Of a stretch of 64,000 nt of DNA, positions 1 through 8,133 are shown piece by piece (the stretch's first letter is position 1; each line of letters starts with the position of its first letter). The stretch is from Zhihengliuella halotolerans (GTDB taxonomy: Bacteria > Actinomycetota > Actinomycetes > Actinomycetales > Micrococcaceae). The notes beneath the pieces were generated by a model. It was given only the letters and a program-made list of their open reading frames with translations, searched no databases and had not been told where the DNA came from. The translations under genes and the position numbers were made by a program. The stretch is taken from contig NZ_SHLA01000001.1 in the NCBI RefSeq assembly GCF_004217565.1, positions 186,001-250,000 on the forward strand, written 5' to 3'.

Positions 1-1170
1 GCCGAATCCGGCATCGAGGTCGACATGATCATGACGACGGCGGACGAGTACGCGACCAAGCTGCGCGCCGCCATCGTTGGCGGCCAGATTCCGGATGTGT
101 TCTATTTCGACCCCGGGAGTGTGGAAAGCTACGCCAACGCCGGCGTCATCCAGGAGATCACCCACTACATCGAGGCCTCCGACGTCGTCGATCTCGACAA
201 TATGTGGGACTACGGCGTCGACTCGTACCGGTACGACGGCGAGCAGCTCGGCCGCGGTCCGCTGTACGCGCTGCCGAAGGATGTCGGCCCTTTCTCCTTC
301 GGCTACAACGCCACGATGCTCGAGGAAGCCGGCATCGAGCTCCCGGACCCCGACGAGCCGTACACGTGGGAGGAGTGGCTCGAGATCCTTGAAGAAGTCA
401 CGCAGGACACCGACGGCGACGGCAAGACCGACCAGTGGGGGACCGGCCTGAACGTCACGTGGAATCTGCAGGCCTTCGCATGGTCGAACGGCGGCGAATG
501 GCTCAACGAGGACGCCACGCAGGTCACCGTCGACACCCCCGAATTCGCCGAGGCTCTGCAGTACTTCTCCGATCTCGACACCGAGTACGGCGTCACCCCG
601 TCGATCGCCGAGGCCCAGACCCTCGACACCTACCAGCGCTGGATGCAGGGACAGATCGCGTTCTTCCCGATCGCGCCGTGGGACATCCCCGTCTACCAGG
701 ACCTGGACTTCGAATGGGACCTGATGCCCTACCCCGTAGGTCGCACGGGTGAGCCGGCGTCGTGGATCGGAACGCTCGGCATCGGCGTCTCCGCGGCCAC
801 CGCGAACCCGCAGGCCGCCGCCGACCTCGTCGCGCACCTCTCGGCCGACCCGGACACCCAGCGCAGCCTGGCCGAGGCGGGTGTGCAGATCCCGAACCTG
901 ATCGACATGGCGCACGAATTCGCCGCGGACGACTCCACGCCACCAGTGAACAAGCAGGAGTTCCTCGACGTGATCGAGGACTACGGCCGGGCGCTGCCGC
1001 CGACCTACACCTACAACCCGCAGTGGTACGACGAACTCTACACCAACATCCAGCCGGTCCTGGAAGGACGGAAAACGGCAGCCGACTACCTCGCGGAGGC
1101 GCAGCCGAGGATGCAGGCCTTCCTCGACATGGCCAACGACCAGTCCGAGATGAGCCGAGGCACCAAATGA
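1..1170 (+). CDS. Sugar ABC transporter substrate-binding protein (5' end missing)
   Basis: The frame is open from base 1, so the start codon, signal peptide and first lobe of the protein lie outside the window; 389 residues are visible. They read as the family 1 extracellular solute-binding fold used for oligosaccharides and glycosides: an early IPDVFYFD segment, a calcium-loop-like DTDGDGKTDQWG stretch near residues 137-148, and a tryptophan-rich second half. The protein would be a membrane-anchored lipoprotein that hands sugar to the two permeases encoded next. Its stop overlaps the next ATG (ATGA), so the two are translationally coupled. The three glycosidases downstream suggest arabinosides or arabino-oligosaccharides as ligand (inference). 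Confidence 0.88.
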   Translation, partial: AESGIEVDMIMTTADEYATKLRAAIVGGQIPDVFYFDPGSVESYANAGVIQEITHYIEASDVVDLDNMWDYGVDSYRYDGEQLGRGPLYALPKDVGPFSFGYNATMLEEAGIELPDPDEPYTWEEWLEILEEVTQDTDGDGKTDQWGTGLNVTWNLQAFAWSNGGEWLNEDATQVTVDTPEFAEALQYFSDLDTEYGVTPSIAEAQTLDTYQRWMQGQIAFFPIAPWDIPVYQDLDFEWDLMPYPVGRTGEPASWIGTLGIGVSAATANPQAAADLVAHLSADPDTQRSLAEAGVQIPNLIDMAHEFAADDSTPPVNKQEFLDVIEDYGRALPPTYTYNPQWYDELYTNIQPVLEGRKTAADYLAEAQPRMQAFLDMANDQSEMSRGTK

Positions 1171-2108
1171 CGATCCTGGAAAAGGCCGCGCCCCCGGCCC
1201 CCGACAGCTCCCGCCCGCCGCAGCGGGTGAGCACGCTGCACCGGCGCGAGCACCGCACCGCGGCGCTCTTCGTCGCCCTGCCGGTCCTCGGCTTCGTCGT
1301 CTTCGTGGCCTACCCGATCCTGTTCGCGATCGTCACATCGTTCACGAACTGGAACGGCATCACGGCCCCGGTGGCCAACGGCGTCGACAACTACGTGCGG
1401 ATGTTCACCGACCAGTACTTCTGGAAGTCGCTCGGCAACACCGTCTTCATGATGCTGGCCATCCCGGTCGGGCTGCTCCTGTCGCTGCTCCTGGCGCTGG
1501 CGATGAATCGCAAGATGGCCGGGACGACCTTCTTCAGGACCATCTACTACATCCCGGTGATCTCCTCGATCGCCGCCATCGCCATCCTGTGGCAGTGGGC
1601 CTACAACGGCGACTTCGGGCTGGTCAACCAGGCCCTGGGTTATGTCGGCATCGACGGCCCCAACTGGCTGCAGAACCCGGCGACGGCCAAGCCGGCCATC
1701 ATGATTATGGCGATTTGGAAGGGGCTCGGTTTCTCGATGCTGCTCTACCTGGCGGCCCTGCAGTCCGTGCCGCGCCAGCTCTACGAGGCGGCGGCACTCG
1801 ACGGTGCGTCCGCGATCCAGCAGTTCTGGGCCATCACCGTCCCGATGCTGCGGCCGGTGACCTTCTTCCTGGTGGTCACCAACATCATCGGCGGCGCCCA
1901 GATCTTCGTCGAGATCAACATCATGACCCCGGACGGCGGACCCGAATACTCGACCGCGACCCTCGTCTGGTACATCTGGCGCCAGGCCTTCGACTACCTC
2001 AACATGGGGTACGCGACCGCGATGTCGCTCGTCCTCGGCATCCTGGTGCTCGCCGTGACCGCACTCCAGTTCGCCCTGAACCGGCGCAACCACTTCTCGA
2101 TCGACTGA
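1167..2108 (+). CDS. Sugar ABC transporter permease, MalF/AraP type
   Basis: This 313-residue inner-membrane protein has a cytoplasmic N-terminus of about 40 residues, a first membrane segment (ALFVALPVLGFVVFVAYPIL) and further segments typical of binding-protein-dependent sugar permeases. The EAA loop is visible as YEAAALDGASAIQQFWAITV near residues 200-220; it docks the ATPase. The start at 1167 overlaps the previous stop by 4 bp, and the frame is open far upstream without a better start. No ATPase gene is present in this operon, so the importer probably borrows a shared MsmK/UgpC-type ATPase encoded elsewhere, as is common for this family. Confidence 0.93.
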   Translation: MTILEKAAPPAPDSSRPPQRVSTLHRREHRTAALFVALPVLGFVVFVAYPILFAIVTSFTNWNGITAPVANGVDNYVRMFTDQYFWKSLGNTVFMMLAIPVGLLLSLLLALAMNRKMAGTTFFRTIYYIPVISSIAAIAILWQWAYNGDFGLVNQALGYVGIDGPNWLQNPATAKPAIMIMAIWKGLGFSMLLYLAALQSVPRQLYEAAALDGASAIQQFWAITVPMLRPVTFFLVVTNIIGGAQIFVEINIMTPDGGPEYSTATLVWYIWRQAFDYLNMGYATAMSLVLGILVLAVTALQFALNRRNHFSID

Positions 2109-2118
2109 GGCGATTTCG

Positions 2119-3039
2119 ATGACGACACTTGCCCCGCAACCCACCGAGTCCAAGCCGAGTGCGGTCAGCTCGCGCAACCAGAAGCTGATCCCGTCCCGCC
2201 CGCGCTCCGCCGGGTACCGGATGGGGAACTGGATCGTCGGGCTGGTCCTCTCGCTCGGCGGCATCACGATGATCGCCCCGCTTATCTGGATGTTCTCGAC
2301 CTCCCTGAAGACCCGCGAAGCGGTGTTCTCCCTGCCGCCGCAGTGGATCCCGGACCCGGCCCAGTGGGACAACTACCTTCGGGTCTGGGACGCCGGCCCG
2401 CTGCTGACGGGTATCACCAACAGTGCGATCGTCGCCGTGAGCGTCACGGTCGTCGGCGGCGCGGCGTCGGCCCTGGCGGCCTACGCGTTCGCCAAGATGC
2501 GCCTGCCCTACAAGGGCGTCATCTTCCTCGGCCTGCTCACGGCGATCATGGTCCCGTTCCCGACGCTGATGATCCCGCAGTTCCAGATCTTCGCCACGGC
2601 CGGGCTCGTCGACACCCTCTGGCCGCTGATCCTGCCGGCGATCTTCGGCAACATCGTCATGGTGTTCTTCCTGCGTCAGTACCTCGACTCGGTGCCGGAC
2701 TCGATCATCGAGGCCGCCAAGATCGACGGCGCCACGCACCTGCAGATCTTCTGGCGACTCATCTTCCCGATCATCCGTCCGGCCATCGCTGCGCAGTTCA
2801 TCTTGTGGTTCATGGCCGTCTGGAACGACTACCTGGCCCCGATTATCTACCTGAACTCGCCCGAGGTGCAGACACTGCAGCTGGTCATCGCCCGGTTCAA
2901 CGCGACGTATGCGAGCCAGACGGACTACCCGCTGATCATGGCCGCCTCGTGCATCGCGCTCGTGCCCGTGCTGACCGTCTTCGTGATCTTCCAGCGGCAG
3001 ATCATCGAGTCCATCGCCCTCACCGGGAGCAAGGGATGA
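2119..3039 (+). CDS. Sugar ABC transporter permease, MalG/AraQ type
   Basis: This 306-residue partner permease has an N-terminal tail of about 35 residues, then roughly six membrane segments. The EAA loop reads IIEAAKIDGATHLQIFWRLI near residues 195-215. The start ATG is preceded by a GAGG motif 8 nt upstream, 10 nt after the stop of the first permease. It completes the membrane pore of the carbohydrate importer. The stop overlaps the next gene by 4 bp. Substrate is inferred from the neighbouring arabinofuranosidase genes, not from the permease itself. Confidence 0.93.
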   Translation: MTTLAPQPTESKPSAVSSRNQKLIPSRPRSAGYRMGNWIVGLVLSLGGITMIAPLIWMFSTSLKTREAVFSLPPQWIPDPAQWDNYLRVWDAGPLLTGITNSAIVAVSVTVVGGAASALAAYAFAKMRLPYKGVIFLGLLTAIMVPFPTLMIPQFQIFATAGLVDTLWPLILPAIFGNIVMVFFLRQYLDSVPDSIIEAAKIDGATHLQIFWRLIFPIIRPAIAAQFILWFMAVWNDYLAPIIYLNSPEVQTLQLVIARFNATYASQTDYPLIMAASCIALVPVLTVFVIFQRQIIESIALTGSKG

Positions 3040-3680
3040 GCGAGACCGAACCCCTCGGATGGGCCGGCCGGGTCATGGTCGTTCTCGGCCTGCTGGCGAG
3101 GCTGCTCGCGGTCCAGGCGCTCTGGGTCCTCGGCGCCTGCGCCGGACTCCTGGTCCTCGGCGCGGCCCCGGCGACGATCGCGGCCCTGCGCTGCCTCGAC
3201 CCCGAGGACGACGCCGGCCTCTGGCGCAGTTTCTGGCGCCACTACCGCCGCGTGCTCGTCTCGGCCCAGCCGGTCCTGCTGCCGTTCGGCGCCGGTGTCG
3301 CGTGCGCGCTGTTCAACCTGCTCGTCGTGGTGCCCGAGGTCCCGGGTGCGGCCGGCGCGGTGCTGCTCGTCGTCTCGACGGTCGCCGTCGCGGCCGCCGC
3401 CGCGGGCGGGATCTTCGCCGCCGTCTACGCGGCGTCCGTCCCGGGCGCCCGCCCGGGTGAATCGGCGCGCTTCGGCCTGCTCGGTCCGTGGCTCGCCCCC
3501 GGCCGCGCCGCCGCCTGCGTCGGCGCGGGCCTCGCGGCCCTCGCGATGACGACGACGGCGGCCGCACCCATCGCGATCCTCTTCGGCATCGCGGTGCCCC
3601 TTCTCGTGGCCCGGGCCATGGTCGGCGTCGTCGTCGACCGAATCCCCGGAGTCGGCGCGCTGGCCGCGCGCCCCACCTGA
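3036..3680 (+). CDS. DUF624 (YesL-like) membrane protein
   Basis: The ATG at 3036 overlaps the permease stop, giving a 214-residue protein with about four to five hydrophobic segments. The pattern (glycine-rich N-terminal helix, a short RCLDPEDDAGLWRSFWRHYR loop, then paired helices) matches the DUF624/YesL family. Such proteins are repeatedly found beside sugar ABC importers and glycosidases in Firmicutes and Actinobacteria, but their job is not established. Translational coupling to the permease suggests a function tied to the transporter, such as assembly or regulation of the pore; that is inference. The family call rests on length, topology and context, since no catalytic motif exists to check. 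Confidence 0.7.
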   Translation: MSETEPLGWAGRVMVVLGLLARLLAVQALWVLGACAGLLVLGAAPATIAALRCLDPEDDAGLWRSFWRHYRRVLVSAQPVLLPFGAGVACALFNLLVVVPEVPGAAGAVLLVVSTVAVAAAAAGGIFAAVYAASVPGARPGESARFGLLGPWLAPGRAAACVGAGLAALAMTTTAAAPIAILFGIAVPLLVARAMVGVVVDRIPGVGALAARPT

Positions 3681-3707
3681 CAACCAGACAACAAAGAAAA
3701 GGAACAC

Positions 3708-5201
3708 ATGCCCTCCGCATCCATCACGATCGACTCCAATGCCGCCGTTGCAGAGATCGACCGCCGCATCTTCGGCGCGTTCGTCGAGCACCTCGGCCGC
3801 TGCGTCTACGACGGGATCTACGAGCCCGGCCACGAGCAGGCCGACGAGAACGGATTCCGCCGGGACGTGACCGCCCTCGTCAAGGAGCTGGGCGCGACGA
3901 CGATCCGCTACCCCGGCGGCAACTTCGTCTCCGGTTACCGCTGGGAGGACGGGGTGGGACCCCGCGATAAGCGTCCGGTCCGCCGCGATCTCGCGTGGCA
4001 CTCGCTCGAGAACAACCAGGTGGGCCTCAACGAGTTCGCCACGTGGCTCAAGGAGGTCGACTCCGAGCTCATGCTGGCCGTGAACCTCGGCACCCGCGGC
4101 ATTCTCGAAGCCCTCGACCTGCTCGAATACACCAACCACCCCTCGGGTACCGCGCTGTCCGACCTTCGCGCCAAGCACGGCTACCCCGAGCCGTGGGGCG
4201 TGAAGATGTGGTGCCTCGGCAACGAGATGGACGGCCCATGGCAGACCGGCTACATGACCGCCGATGACTACGGAAAGCTCGCCGCACGCACCGGCCAGGC
4301 CATGAAAGCCGCGGAGAAGGACCTCGAACTGGTCATCTGCGGATCCTCCGGCTCGGCGATGCCGACCTTCGGCGAGTGGGAGCGGACCGTCCTCGAGCAC
4401 GCCTACGAGCACGTTGACTACATCTCCTGCCACGCCTACTACCAGGAGCGCGGCGGCGATCTGGACTCCTACCTGGCCTCCGCGGCCGACATGCGCTACT
4501 TCATCGAGACCGTCGTGGCGACGGCCGACCACGTCAAGCACCGTCGCAAGTCCGACAAGACCATCATGCTCTCCTTTGACGAGTGGAACATCTGGTACCT
4601 GGACGAGCACCACGAATCGGACGAGGTCAACGACGAGTGGCGCATCGCGCCGCGCCAACTCGAGGACGTGTACTCCGTGGCGGACGCCGTCGTCTTCGGC
4701 AGCCTGCTGATGACACTGCTCGAAAACCACGACCGCGTGCGCTCGGCCTCGCTCGCGCAGCTCGTGAACGTCATCGCCCCGATCATGACCGAGCCGGGCG
4801 GCGCCGCGTGGAGGCAGACCACGTTCTTCCCGTTCTCGGTCACGTCCCGTCTCGCCTGCGGCCGCGTGCTGCGGCCGCAGGTCACGACCGCCTCGGTGAC
4901 GAGCAAGGTCCACGGCGAGAACGCCGTCGTCGACTGCGTCGCCACCGCCGGTGACGAGAACGCGGCCGTGTTCCTGTTCAACCGGGGCCGTGAGGCCGTG
5001 GACGTGACGATCGACGTCGCCTCGCTGGGGCGCGAGCGCATCGACGAGGCCGTGACCCTGTGGGACGAGGACGTGTACGCCAAGAACACCAAGGACGACC
5101 CGGAACGCGTGGGGCTCAAGCCGCTCGACGCCACTCTGGCGGAGGGCCGGCTGACCGTGCGCCTCGAGCCGGTCTCGTGGTCCGCACTGAACCTGGCATG
5201 A
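3708..5201 (+). CDS. abfA: Alpha-L-arabinofuranosidase, GH51
   Basis: This 497-residue protein has the usual GH51 length and fold order: a (beta/alpha)8 barrel and a C-terminal beta domain from about residue 390. The acid/base glutamate is in CLGNEMDG (near residue 174) and the nucleophile glutamate in SFDEWNIWY (near residue 292). It hydrolyses terminal alpha-L-arabinofuranosyl residues from arabino-oligosaccharides and arabinoxylan fragments. There is no signal peptide, so it acts in the cytoplasm on imported oligosaccharides. An AAAGGA ribosome binding site precedes the ATG. The stop overlaps the next start, which couples it to the GH43 enzyme. Confidence 0.95.
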   Translation: MPSASITIDSNAAVAEIDRRIFGAFVEHLGRCVYDGIYEPGHEQADENGFRRDVTALVKELGATTIRYPGGNFVSGYRWEDGVGPRDKRPVRRDLAWHSLENNQVGLNEFATWLKEVDSELMLAVNLGTRGILEALDLLEYTNHPSGTALSDLRAKHGYPEPWGVKMWCLGNEMDGPWQTGYMTADDYGKLAARTGQAMKAAEKDLELVICGSSGSAMPTFGEWERTVLEHAYEHVDYISCHAYYQERGGDLDSYLASAADMRYFIETVVATADHVKHRRKSDKTIMLSFDEWNIWYLDEHHESDEVNDEWRIAPRQLEDVYSVADAVVFGSLLMTLLENHDRVRSASLAQLVNVIAPIMTEPGGAAWRQTTFFPFSVTSRLACGRVLRPQVTTASVTSKVHGENAVVDCVATAGDENAAVFLFNRGREAVDVTIDVASLGRERIDEAVTLWDEDVYAKNTKDDPERVGLKPLDATLAEGRLTVRLEPVSWSALNLA

Positions 5202-6145
5202 GCGCGGCACCGACCCCGTCCGCGGGCACCGTAGAACTGAGTGGGGACCTGCGCGTGCACGACCCGGCGCTCGCCGTGACGGATGACGGATGGTTCGTCT
5301 ACTGCACGGGCGGCGACGGGGTCGGCGACGGGTGCCTGCAAGTGCGGCGCTCGCGCGACGGGGTCGCGTGGGAGTTCGCAGGCACCGTCTGGGACGCCAA
5401 GCCAGCCTGGTTGGCGCAGGCCGTCCCGGGCGTGGCCAACCTGTGGGCACCCGAGCTCGTCGAACACGACGGGACCTGGTACCTCTACTACGCGGCCTCG
5501 ACGTTCGGCAGCAACCGTTCGGTCATCGCCCTCGCGACGAACACGACCCTGGACCCCGGCGCACCCGGCTACGAGTGGGTCGACCGCGGGCCCGTCATCG
5601 CCAGCGGCGAGGACGACGACTTCAACGCGATCGACCCCGGCGTGGTCGTCGATGCAGACGGGACGCCGTGGATGAGCTTCGGCTCCTTCTGGTCCGGCAT
5701 CCGGATGGTGCCCCTGGCGTGGCCGCAGGGGTTCATCGCGCCCGACTGGTCGGGCGCGCCGCTGCGGCTCGCGAATCGGGAGCTGGTGCCGAACGCGATC
5801 GAAGCACCCTACGTGCTGCGGCACGAGGGGGCGTACTACCTCTTCGTCTCGCAGGACTTCTGCTGCCGCGGGGTCGACTCGACCTACCGCATCGCCGTCG
5901 GCCGCGCCGACTCGGTCGACGGTCCCTACCTGGATCGGTACGGCGTCGAGCTGCTTGCCGGAGGCGGCACCGTGCTCCTGGAGACCGACGGTGCCCGGAT
6001 CGGCCCGGGCGGGCAGTCGATCTCGGCGGCCCACCTCGCGTTCCACTACTACGACGGGAACGACGACGGCCGGTTCCGCCTCGAGATCCTGCCCCTGGCG
6101 TGGCAGGACGGCTGGCCCGCCGTGCAGTGGAAGGAATCCGCGTGA
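5198..6145 (+). CDS. GH43 family arabinanase/arabinosidase
   Basis: A 315-residue single-domain five-bladed beta-propeller glycosidase. The GH43 triad is visible: the base aspartate in RVHDPALA (about residue 21), the pKa-modulating aspartate in FNAIDPGVVVD (about residue 147) and the acid glutamate in NAIEAPYV (about residue 201). The LWAPELVEHDGTWYLYYA segment is typical of alpha-1,5-arabinanases and related exo-enzymes. No signal peptide is seen, so the enzyme probably works inside the cell on imported oligomers; exo- or endo-action cannot be decided. ATG 5198 overlaps the abfA stop and the stop overlaps the GTG of the next gene, so three glycosidases form one coupled block. Confidence 0.88.
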   Translation: MSAAPTPSAGTVELSGDLRVHDPALAVTDDGWFVYCTGGDGVGDGCLQVRRSRDGVAWEFAGTVWDAKPAWLAQAVPGVANLWAPELVEHDGTWYLYYAASTFGSNRSVIALATNTTLDPGAPGYEWVDRGPVIASGEDDDFNAIDPGVVVDADGTPWMSFGSFWSGIRMVPLAWPQGFIAPDWSGAPLRLANRELVPNAIEAPYVLRHEGAYYLFVSQDFCCRGVDSTYRIAVGRADSVDGPYLDRYGVELLAGGGTVLLETDGARIGPGGQSISAAHLAFHYYDGNDDGRFRLEILPLAWQDGWPAVQWKESA

Positions 6146-8091
6146 GGCCGGCCCCCGGCCCGGTTGCCCCCGGCGCGGCGGCGAGCGTGTGGGCGCGGCC
6201 GGCCGCCGGCGTCGTGCTCGATCCCGGCGGCTGGCTGGGAGCCTGGGAGCGGACCAACCGCGAGGCCACGATCGACCACTGCATCGCCCAGCTCGCGGAG
6301 CGCGGCGCGCTGGACAACCTGCGCCGCCTCACCGGTGAGCACGACGGACCTCGGGTCGGATTCATGTTCTCCGATTCCGACGTCTACAAGGTGCTCGAGG
6401 CCGCCGGCTGGGAGACCCAGCGCGCGCTCGAGGCGGGGGAGGGGCCCGGCGAGACGCTGGCGGAGTTCGTGCCGGACGCCGTCGACCTGCTCTCGCGCGC
6501 TCAGCAGGACGACGGGTACCTGAATTCCTTCGCCGGTGCCGACGGCCGAGCACGCTGGTCGAACCTGCGCTGGGACCACGAGCTGTACTGCCTCGGACAC
6601 CTGCTGCAGGCTGCGGTCGCATGGCACCGGGTCCCTGCGGGGGACCTCGCCGCGCCGCTGGCCCGGGCGCGCGAACGGCTGCTCGGCGTCGCACGCCGTT
6701 TCGCCGATCACGTCCTGGCCCGCTGGCGGGCCGGGGAGCCCGTGCTGTGCGGCCACCCGGAGATCGAGACGGCCCTCGTCGAGTTCCATCGGGCCACCGG
6801 CGTTCGCGCGTACCTAGACCTCGCCGTCGCGATGATCGACGCCCGCGGACACGGCACGCTCGGCCCCGACGCGTTCGGGCCCGCGTACTTCCAGGACCAT
6901 ATGCCGGTCCGGGACGCCCGGGATGCGGAGGGGCACGCCGTGCGCCAGCTGTACCTGCTCGCCGGCGTCGTCGATGCGGCGGCGGAGACGGGAGACGCGG
7001 GCCTGCTCTCGGCCGCCGAGAGGCTTTGGCGCAGCGCTCACGCGGCCAAGATGCACGTGACCGGGGGCATGGGGTCCCGGCACCGGGACGAGGCCTACGG
7101 AGACGACTACGAGCTGCCGCCAGACCGCGGCTACGCGGAGACGTGCGCTGCGGTCGCCGACTTCATGCTCAGCCACCGGCTGCTGCTCGCGACGGGCGAC
7201 GCCGGCTACGGCCGGGCCATGGATCGGACCCTCTACAACGCCCTCGCGGCCGCCGTCGACGGAACCGGCACTCGGTTCTTCTACTCGTGTCCGTTGCAGA
7301 TGCGCACCGACCGGGCCGGAGCGCACGAACAGGCACCGGCCGAGCGCGCGCCGTGGTACGAGTGCGCGTGCTGCCCGCCGAACCTGGCCCGGCTGCTTGC
7401 ATCGATGCGGCACGCGGTCGCCGCCAGCACCGACGACGGCCTCGCCGTGCTGCTGCCGGTCTCCGCTCGGATCCCATCGAACGGGGCCGAGATCGTGGTG
7501 GAATCCGCGCTGCCCTACGGCGGCGCCGTGCAGCTGAGCTCGCGCGACCGCGAGTCCGGAGCGCCCGAAGCGTGCGGGGAGCGGGTGCGAATCCGCCTGC
7601 CCGAGGGGGCCGACCTCGAGACGGTGGCCGGTGCCGAGGCACATGTCGACGCCGGCTGGCTCGTGGTCGAACCCGGCTGGAGCAGTGTCCGGATCGACCT
7701 GCGGATGGGAGCAATGGTGCGCCGCGCCCACCACCGGGCTGACGCGCTGCGTGGGCACCGGGTCGTCACCCGGGGTCCTGTCGTGTACGCGCTTGAAGGG
7801 GTCGACGTGCCGGCGGATGTGCGACTCGAGGACGTGCGCCTGGCGCAGGGAAGCGCCGCACCCCGGGTCGACGGCGAGATCCTCGGCGCGCCGGCCGTCG
7901 TCGTGAGCCTCGCGTCCGACGAGGCGGGGGCGCGCGGCCCCGAGCAGCTGTACCCGGTGGCGGGAGCGGACGGGCTCGATGCCCCGAGCGGGGCGGAGGC
8001 GGCCGGATTTACGGCCCGCCTGGTGCCGTTCGGGCTCTGGGGGCGCCGAGGTACGGGCGCGATGCGCGTCTGGATCCCGGCGGGGGACTGA
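6142..8091 (+). CDS. Beta-L-arabinofuranosidase, GH127 (DUF1680)
   Basis: Starts at GTG 6142 overlapping the GH43 stop; the frame is open far upstream but homology-like sequence begins here (VVLDPGGWLGAWERTNREA). The 649-residue length fits GH127. Residues known from Bifidobacterium HypBA1 are recognisable: the YAETCA segment (Glu and Cys zinc ligands, about residues 332-335) and YECACCPPN (about residues 405-413), whose paired cysteines supply the catalytic nucleophile and a zinc ligand. It would remove beta-L-arabinofuranose, for example from hydroxyproline-linked arabinans. No signal peptide is seen. Together with GH51 and GH43 the cell could take apart alpha- and beta-linked plant arabinosides in the cytoplasm. 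Confidence 0.92.
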   Translation: MRPAPGPVAPGAAASVWARPAAGVVLDPGGWLGAWERTNREATIDHCIAQLAERGALDNLRRLTGEHDGPRVGFMFSDSDVYKVLEAAGWETQRALEAGEGPGETLAEFVPDAVDLLSRAQQDDGYLNSFAGADGRARWSNLRWDHELYCLGHLLQAAVAWHRVPAGDLAAPLARARERLLGVARRFADHVLARWRAGEPVLCGHPEIETALVEFHRATGVRAYLDLAVAMIDARGHGTLGPDAFGPAYFQDHMPVRDARDAEGHAVRQLYLLAGVVDAAAETGDAGLLSAAERLWRSAHAAKMHVTGGMGSRHRDEAYGDDYELPPDRGYAETCAAVADFMLSHRLLLATGDAGYGRAMDRTLYNALAAAVDGTGTRFFYSCPLQMRTDRAGAHEQAPAERAPWYECACCPPNLARLLASMRHAVAASTDDGLAVLLPVSARIPSNGAEIVVESALPYGGAVQLSSRDRESGAPEACGERVRIRLPEGADLETVAGAEAHVDAGWLVVEPGWSSVRIDLRMGAMVRRAHHRADALRGHRVVTRGPVVYALEGVDVPADVRLEDVRLAQGSAAPRVDGEILGAPAVVVSLASDEAGARGPEQLYPVAGADGLDAPSGAEAAGFTARLVPFGLWGRRGTGAMRVWIPAGD

Positions 8092-8093
8092 TC

Positions 8094-8128
8094 GGTCCCC
8101 GCGAGTGCACCGCACACCCGCGGGGACC
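8094..8128. terminator. Bidirectional terminator hairpin
   Basis: A perfect 10-bp stem, GGTCCCCGCG paired with CGCGGGGACC, with a 15-nt loop. It sits between the convergent GH127 gene and the symporter gene and probably ends both transcripts. No long T-run follows, as usual in high-GC actinobacteria. Confidence 0.7.
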
Positions 8129-8133
8129 GACGT

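Noticed and set aside
2925-5450. Long antisense open frame (841 codons) across the arabinosidase genes, and similar ones at 25244-27952, 29185-31566, 57807-60194 and 20839-22905
   Set aside because: They lie opposite genes with clear families, have arginine-, aspartate- or histidine-rich low-complexity translations and no ribosome binding sites. They arise from GC-rich third codon positions.
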